Positions 46,191 through 50,291 of a stretch of DNA of 50,291 bases are shown here, piece by piece. This DNA comes from a virus. A program made the position numbers and the translations under genes. Positions within the stretch are counted from its first letter, which is position 1. Every line of letters begins with the position of its first letter. The notes beneath the pieces were generated by a model. It was given only the letters and a program-made list of their open reading frames with translations, had not been told where the DNA came from and ran no database searches. The stretch lies in IMG/VR virus record IMGVR_UViG_3300011115_000220, positions 1 through 50,291 of that record; one strand, written 5' to 3'.

Positions 46191-46466
46191 ATGCGAGCAA
46201 GCCGTGGAATGGGGGATATCGCCCCCTCTAAAATGCCTAACGGGGCTAAGAAAGCTCGTCGGGATGACACGGACTTTACTCAATATAAAGAGGGCGGTAA
46301 GGTAAACGCTGCTGGCAATTACACAAAACCTAGTCTGCGAAAACGGATTGTGTCCCAAGTAAAAGCCGCAGCAACGCAGGGCACTGGCGCAGGTCAGTGG
46401 TCAGCACGTAAAGCACAGCTTGTTGCTAAGAAGTACAAGGCGGCTGGCGGGGGTTACCGAGATTGA
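46191..46466 (+). CDS. MRASRGMGDI-type protein of unknown function
   Basis: This 91-residue basic protein starts RASRGMGDIAPSKMPNGAKK and contains TQYKEGGKV, AGNYTKPSLRKRI, and GTGAGQWSARKAQLVAKKYK, a series of motifs that, from memory, recurs in many phages of this kind. The QWSARKAQ segment and the KYKAAGGGY end are the strongest parts. Likely a DNA-binding virion protein. It ends in TTGA with the next gene. Confidence 0.68.
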   Translation: MRASRGMGDIAPSKMPNGAKKARRDDTDFTQYKEGGKVNAAGNYTKPSLRKRIVSQVKAAATQGTGAGQWSARKAQLVAKKYKAAGGGYRD

Positions 46467-46696
46467 AAGCGCCTCAGAAATCATTGAAGGACTGGGGCGA
46501 CCAAAAATGGAGAACCAAAAGTGGAAAACCGTCTAGTAAAACAGGTGAGCGATACCTTCCAGAAGCTGCGATCAAAAGTCTCAGCCCTGCTGAGTACGCT
46601 GCAACAACGTTGGCGAAACGTAAGGGCAAAAAGGCCGGGAAACAATTCGTAGCTCAACCCAAAACAATTGCAAAGAAAACAGCAGGGTATAGATAA
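46463..46696 (+). CDS. Basic protein with KWRTKSGKPS motif (TTG start)
   Basis: The TTG at 46463 overlaps the upstream TGA by three bases. The 77-residue product has LKDWGDQKWRTKSGKPSSKT, then GERYLPEAAIKSLSPAEYAA, the pattern I recall for DUF5872-type small basic proteins, and a Lys-rich tail. Likely DNA- or virion-associated. It ends in TAATG with the next gene. Confidence 0.65.
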   Translation: MKAPQKSLKDWGDQKWRTKSGKPSSKTGERYLPEAAIKSLSPAEYAATTLAKRKGKKAGKQFVAQPKTIAKKTAGYR

Positions 46697-47622
46697 TGGC
46701 TAAGACTACCGGAACCACGGCCTTTAATTTGGACATGAACGACCTCATTGAAGAGGCGTTTGAGCGTTGCGGTCAAGAACTTCGCACGGGCTACAACTTC
46801 CGCACTGCACGTCGGTCATTGAACCTTTTGACAATTGAATGGGCGAATCGTGGTATAAATTTCTGGACTGTTGAGCAAGGTCAAATTGTGTTGGTTACAG
46901 GGCAAGCAATATATCCCATGCCTGTGGATACGATCAACTTGCTAGACACTGTAATTCGTCAGAACAACAGTACAACAAACCAAACAGACATCAATATCAG
47001 CGGCATCTCTGAGTCTACCTACATGAGTTTGCCTAACAAGCTAGCTCAGGGTCGCCCTATTCAGATGTGGTTTAACCGCCAATCTGGGCAAGAAAACTTG
47101 TCTACAGTAACGCTAAGCGGCAATATCAACAGTACAGATACATCTATTACAGTGTCTTCGGTTGCTAATTTAGCTACGGCTGGCTTCATTAAGATTGATA
47201 ACGAGACAATCAGTTACCCCAACATTGTTGGCAATCAACTGGTTAATTGCGCTCGTGGGCAGAACAATACAACCGCTGCTAGTCATACATCAGGTGCGGC
47301 TTTGACAATCCAAAACATACCTGCCATCAATATCTGGCCAACACCTAATGCGCCTGGGGATCAATATACCCTTGTGTACTACAGAATGCGACGCATTCAA
47401 GATGCGGGAACGGGTACATCTGTTCAAGATATTCCTTTCCGCTTTATTCCTTGCATGGTGGCCGGTCTAGCCGTTCAATTGAGCATGAAGCTACCTGACA
47501 TAGATCCGCAAAGAATTATGGCTCTAAAGGCCGATTATGAGCAGCAATGGGACATAGCGCAGGCAGAAGACCGTGAAACAGCGCCATTGAGATTTGTGCC
47601 AAGGAATTTGTTCTATGCCTAA
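46696..47622 (+). CDS. Head-tail connector (gp4-like adaptor) candidate
   Basis: This 308-residue protein starts MAKTTGTTAFNLDMNDLIEE and has an early helical part (AFERCGQELRTGYNFRTARR, SLNLLTIEWANRGINFWTVE) typical of podoviral adaptor proteins that bind the portal. A strand-rich insert around 125-200 (TVTLSGNINSTDTSITVSSV, FIKIDNETISYPNIVGN) resembles an added sugar- or surface-binding domain. The C-terminal part is helical. Gene order before the second adaptor supports a connector role. Confidence 0.62.
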   Translation: MAKTTGTTAFNLDMNDLIEEAFERCGQELRTGYNFRTARRSLNLLTIEWANRGINFWTVEQGQIVLVTGQAIYPMPVDTINLLDTVIRQNNSTTNQTDINISGISESTYMSLPNKLAQGRPIQMWFNRQSGQENLSTVTLSGNINSTDTSITVSSVANLATAGFIKIDNETISYPNIVGNQLVNCARGQNNTTAASHTSGAALTIQNIPAINIWPTPNAPGDQYTLVYYRMRRIQDAGTGTSVQDIPFRFIPCMVAGLAVQLSMKLPDIDPQRIMALKADYEQQWDIAQAEDRETAPLRFVPRNLFYA

Positions 47623-48043
47623 TCGGTTTGCGTCTGGTAAGTTTGCGATTGCCGAGTGCGATCGTTGCTCTGGGCGTTACAAGCTCAAGGAATTGCGCAC
47701 CCAGACGGTTAAGACCAAGCCTTTTAAAATCAAGGTTTGCCACGAATGTTGGGATCCGGATCATCCGCAGTTGCAATTGGGTATGTACCCAGTTAATGAC
47801 CCCCAAGCAGTACGTGAGCCAAGGCCGGATGTAAGTTATCAAGTATCTGGTCAAAGTGGACTTCAAACCAACGACACCAATGGTACAGGTGTAGATCAGT
47901 TTGGATATCCTGAAGCGGGTAGTCGAGTATTTCAGTGGGGATGGAACCCAGTAGGGGGTTCTAGAAATTTTGATGCGGTATTAACACCAAATAATTTGGT
48001 TTTAACCATAGAACTTGGTACAGTTACGGTAACAGTTACATAG
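47615..48043 (+). CDS. Zinc-ribbon protein with C-terminal beta domain
   Basis: This 142-residue protein starts at ATG 47615, eight bases inside the previous gene. Two CxxC knuckles, CDRC and CHEC, are separated by a basic stretch (TVKTKPFKIKV) and followed by WDPDHPQLQLG. The C-terminal 50 residues are Gly/Val/Thr-rich and end in a strand repeat (TIELGTVTVTVT) like fibre tips. A small virion protein that may bind DNA is likely. Confidence 0.62.
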   Translation: MPNRFASGKFAIAECDRCSGRYKLKELRTQTVKTKPFKIKVCHECWDPDHPQLQLGMYPVNDPQAVREPRPDVSYQVSGQSGLQTNDTNGTGVDQFGYPEAGSRVFQWGWNPVGGSRNFDAVLTPNNLVLTIELGTVTVTVT

Positions 48044-48052
48044 GAGCTAAAC

Positions 48053-48241
48053 ATGGCATACACAAGATCAGCGGACGGGATTGCTAAAAAAGGCAAAACA
48101 GTCGGTAAAAATTACGGCGACAGTGGCCCAACTGTAGCTACAGAAAATGGCCCCAAGAAGCATACTGTTGGCAAAACAAATGCTGACATGAAAAAAATGG
48201 GTCGTGGTCTGGCTAAAATTGCTAACCAAAAGCGAGGCTAA
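48053..48241 (+). CDS. KGKT-motif 62-residue protein
   Basis: This 62-residue basic protein starts after TAGGAG. It opens AYTRSADGIAKKGKTVGKNY, so the KGKT motif is at the N-terminus instead of the C-terminus, and a second partial copy appears in HTVGKTNADMKKMGRG. Small, lysine-rich, in the head gene block; function unknown. Confidence 0.62.
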   Translation: MAYTRSADGIAKKGKTVGKNYGDSGPTVATENGPKKHTVGKTNADMKKMGRGLAKIANQKRG

Positions 48242-48243
48242 TC

Positions 48244-48510
48244 ATGGCTACATACAGCAAAAAAATGATGGGTAAAGAAGTTGGTGATGGCGCTGTTTAT
48301 GCACCACCCCACACTATGACTGGTAAAGCAACAACTGTTTCTACCAATCCTGGCTCTCTTCCTAACCGCAGTAGCGCAAACACAGTTGATATGGCTGTGG
48401 GTAATATCTACCGCAACCCTGAAGGTAAGCCTACAAAGACATCCGGCATTAAGATGCGCGGCACAGGCGCGGCTACCAAAGGTGTTATGAGCAGGGGCTC
48501 AATGGCATGA
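48244..48510 (+). CDS. Small Lys/Thr/Gly-rich protein
   Basis: This 88-residue protein, polar and low in aromatic residues, ends KMRGTGAATKGVMSRGSMA. It contains VGDGAVYAPPHTMTGKATTV. It starts two bases after the upstream stop and overlaps the next gene by ATGA. No family is recognised; probably virion-associated like its neighbours. Confidence 0.6.
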   Translation: MATYSKKMMGKEVGDGAVYAPPHTMTGKATTVSTNPGSLPNRSSANTVDMAVGNIYRNPEGKPTKTSGIKMRGTGAATKGVMSRGSMA

Positions 48511-49172
48511 ACTACACCGAGTTAAAAGCTGCAATCATTGCTTATACAGAGAATCAGGAAGCGTCTTTTGAGGCGGAAATTCCTGTCTTTGTTGAGCAGG
48601 CTGAACAGCGTATTTACAACTCGGTTCAATTCCCTTCTATTCGTAAGAACGTGGTGGGTGTAACATCCACAAATAATAAGTACTTAGAGTGCCCGTCAGA
48701 CTTTTTGGCAGTGTATTCCATGGCAATTATTGATGGCACGGTAGCTTCTGGTACATACGAGTATTTGTTAAACAAAGACGTTAACTTTATTCGACAGTCT
48801 TACCCACAGGCAGACGATACTGGGATACCACGGTATTACGCCTTGTTTGGCCCTCAGTCAGCTAACTTAGCTGAGTTGTCGTTTATTCTTGGCCCAACGC
48901 CTGATGCAATCTACAACGTTGAGTTGCACTATTACTACTACCCAGAGTCTATTGTGACGGCAGGTACTACATGGCTTGGTGATAACTTTGACACTGTGCT
49001 TTTGTATGGTTCGTTGGTTGAAGCGTACACCTACATGAAAGGTGAGCAAGATATCATGACTTTTTACAATGCTAAATACCAAGAAGCACTTGGTTTGGCT
49101 AAACGTTTGGGCGATGGCATGGAACGTCAAGATGCTTATCGTTCGGGTCAGTATCGTCAGAAGGTAACCTAA
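48507..49172 (+). CDS. Tail adaptor protein (SU10-adaptor / tail tube A-like)
   Basis: The 221-residue product starts in ATGA overlap. The N-terminal helices (MNYTELKAAIIAYTENQEAS, then VEQAEQRIYNSVQFPSIRKN) and the strand pair (YLECPSDFLAVYSMAIIDGT, GIPRYYALFGPQSANLAELS) resemble short-tail adaptors that join the portal ring to the tail. A C-terminal helical part (ALGLAKRLGDGMERQDAYRS) closes the fold. This is the classic size of T7 gp11-like and SU10-type adaptors. Confidence 0.72.
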   Translation: MNYTELKAAIIAYTENQEASFEAEIPVFVEQAEQRIYNSVQFPSIRKNVVGVTSTNNKYLECPSDFLAVYSMAIIDGTVASGTYEYLLNKDVNFIRQSYPQADDTGIPRYYALFGPQSANLAELSFILGPTPDAIYNVELHYYYYPESIVTAGTTWLGDNFDTVLLYGSLVEAYTYMKGEQDIMTFYNAKYQEALGLAKRLGDGMERQDAYRSGQYRQKVT

Positions 49173-49597
49173 TGGCTTTTACTGGCAACTACTCTTGCAA
49201 TACGCTTCGTGTGGCTATGACTACAGGCACGATTAACTTTGCAACTGATTCTTTTAAGCTTGCGTTGTATACCAATTCAGCTACGCTGGATGAAACTACA
49301 ACAACGTATACCTCAGTAGGTGAATCATCAGGTGGAAATTATGTTGCTACTGGGCAAGCAGTAACAGCTACACTCAATTACGCACCCACAACCACTGGTA
49401 GCATTGCATACGTAACGTTTTCCTCTCCCGCTTGGACTGGCTCAATTACTGCTCGTGGGGCATTGATATACAAAGTTGGTGGCGCAGCCCCAGCTATTTG
49501 TGTTCTTGATTTTGGTAATGATAAAACTTCTATTACTAGTTTCACTGTAACAATGCCCACAGATACCAGCACTTCTGCCCTCATCAGACTTTCATAA
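49172..49597 (+). CDS. Beta-rich tail/fibre-associated protein
   Basis: This 141-residue protein starts in TAATG overlap. It is nearly all Thr, Ser, Ala, Val and Gly strands (NYSCNTLRVAMTTGTINFAT, then SFKLALYTNSATLDETTTTY). The pattern matches the small beta proteins that sit near the tail adaptor in short-tailed phages, possibly the tail-tip or fibre-attachment protein. The next protein has a similar core. Confidence 0.6.
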   Translation: MAFTGNYSCNTLRVAMTTGTINFATDSFKLALYTNSATLDETTTTYTSVGESSGGNYVATGQAVTATLNYAPTTTGSIAYVTFSSPAWTGSITARGALIYKVGGAAPAICVLDFGNDKTSITSFTVTMPTDTSTSALIRLS

Positions 49598-49606
49598 GGA
49601 TTTAAT

Positions 49607-50185
49607 ATGACCACGGAAAAACTCAAAGTAACCGACCACATTTCTAGCGGTCTTATTGCTGGCACTCAGTCAGGCGAACAAGCCAAGGCTACAGGCGTTT
49701 ACTACGTTGAATGCCACGATAAAGACGGCAAGCTCAAGTGGTCTGCTGAGACTAAGAACTTGGTAGTCAACGTTGGCCTACAGTACATGGCGGGCACGGC
49801 TCTGACTTCAGTAGCCCAGATTACCACTTGGTACATCGGCCTGTACGGTGCTGGTGCTTCTAATACGCCTGCGGCTGGTGACACGATGTCTTCCCACGCT
49901 GGCTGGACTGAGGTTGTACCTTATAGCAATGCAACCCGTGTGGCGGCTACGTTTGCTACGGCGACTACTGCTAACCCTTCTGTGGTGACCAACTCAGCTT
50001 CTCCTGCTACGTTCAACATTAACGCAACTTCCACTGTTGGGGGCGCGTTCTTGACCAGCGGTAGTGCTAAGAGTGGTACGACAGGCACATTGTTTTCAGC
50101 GGCTGACTTTAGTTCGCCCGGTGATCGCTCGGTGGTTTCTGGCGACATTATCTCTGTAACGTATACGTTCTCTCTCGCCGGTTGA
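49607..50185 (+). CDS. Beta-rich structural protein, relative of the preceding one
   Basis: This 192-residue protein begins TTEKLKVTDHISSGLIAGTQ, then strands (GVYYVECHDKDGKLKWSAET, WYIGLYGAGASNTPAAGDTM). The second half is Thr/Ser/Ala-rich (TFATATTANPSVVTNSASPA). Similar layout to the previous protein suggests two copies of a tail-surface protein. The short motif LYTNSA or LYGAG marks the same strand in both. Confidence 0.6.
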   Translation: MTTEKLKVTDHISSGLIAGTQSGEQAKATGVYYVECHDKDGKLKWSAETKNLVVNVGLQYMAGTALTSVAQITTWYIGLYGAGASNTPAAGDTMSSHAGWTEVVPYSNATRVAATFATATTANPSVVTNSASPATFNINATSTVGGAFLTSGSAKSGTTGTLFSAADFSSPGDRSVVSGDIISVTYTFSLAG

Positions 50186-50192
50186 GGTCTAA

Positions 50193-50291
50193 ATGGCTGA
50201 AGGCGGCTGGGGTTCTGGCACATGGGGTCAGGCTGGCTGGGGTGATTCAGTCTATGACCGGAGTGTTGCTGAAACTGCGACAGGGACAGAT
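50193..50291 (+). CDS. Fibre-like gene, WGSGTWG repeats, 3' truncated
   Basis: GAGG precedes ATG 50193 by five bases. The 33 visible residues begin AEGGWGSGTWGQAGWGDSVY, a Trp/Gly repeat that I associate with tail fibres of phages of this kind. The gene runs off the window. Joining its frame to base 1 does not give an open frame, so the two ends do not form one gene without missing bases. Confidence 0.7.
   Translation, partial: MAEGGWGSGTWGQAGWGDSVYDRSVAETATGTD

Noticed and set aside
11-50291. CRISPR arrays, insertion sequences, integrase or attachment sites
   Set aside because: No regularly spaced direct repeats of CRISPR size, no transposase or recombinase motifs and no att-like duplications were seen.
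1-50291. Circular genome with one gene spanning the window ends
   Set aside because: The frame of the last gene, continued into base 1, reaches a stop within about twelve codons, while the first gene uses the frame starting at base 2.

Overview
The window is almost entirely phage DNA: a lytic-looking tailed phage with a podovirus-like gene set. It has terminase, portal, scaffold and capsid genes, a short-tail adaptor, and a T7-like series of internal virion proteins. No tape-measure, sheath or baseplate genes are visible, nor any integrase, excisionase, plasmid or host genes. The many small KGG-type proteins, the fibre gene starting with WGSGTWG-like repeats, and the small proteins with an EWVGLT-type motif look to me like phages of freshwater bacteria. 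That is recognition from memory and was not tested by any search.

Layout. (1) 2-10964, plus strand, late genes: a truncated Gly/Thr-repeat fibre-like gene, a GNAT-like protein, a Gln/Ala-rich virion protein, a lytic-transglycosylase virion protein and a 2082-residue protein with an HETVH motif. They are joined by ATGA or TAATG overlaps, except the last, which starts 20 bp after its neighbour. (2) 10963-10991: a terminator that stops leftward transcription. (3) 10999-34957, minus strand, early and replication genes, about 45 genes. Nucleic-acid genes are an AEP primase fused to a helicase, a small HTH protein, a likely ssDNA-binding protein, an SNF2 helicase, a RecB/Cas4-like nuclease, a family A DNA polymerase and a VRR-NUC nuclease. 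A second block holds a MoxR AAA+ ATPase, a metallopeptidase-like vWA protein, a phosphoribosyltransferase and partners. At the far end lie many small unknown proteins. (4) 33.97-34.39 kb and 34.96-35.51 kb: two non-coding control regions, the first with a mirrored array of TGTTCC/GGAACA repeats. (5) 35507-50291, plus strand, packaging and head genes: TerS, TerL, portal, GroES-like co-chaperonin, scaffold, putative decoration protein and major capsid protein, a terminator, then small virion-associated proteins, two head-tail connector candidates and fibre-like proteins, ending inside another fibre-like gene.

Regulation is unusually readable. Three sigma-70 promoters with 17-bp spacers face left at 30465, 25461 and 15705: one exact consensus, two TTGACA/TATATT. 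The 26.3-35.1 kb region is studded with copies of the palindrome TTAAC-N4-GTTAA. In eight identical copies the centre is also the Shine-Dalgarno sequence (AGGAG) of the gene that follows. This start-associated palindrome and the mirrored hexamer array are the most striking non-coding features.

Together the genes describe a phage that replicates with its own primase-helicase and PolA enzyme but carries no RNA polymerase, so it should use host RNA polymerase. It packages DNA with a large terminase and probably ejects large internal proteins with cell-wall-cutting activity. Joining the window end directly to its start does not keep a reading frame, so the window is probably a crop or a linear piece rather than a closed circle cut at position 1.
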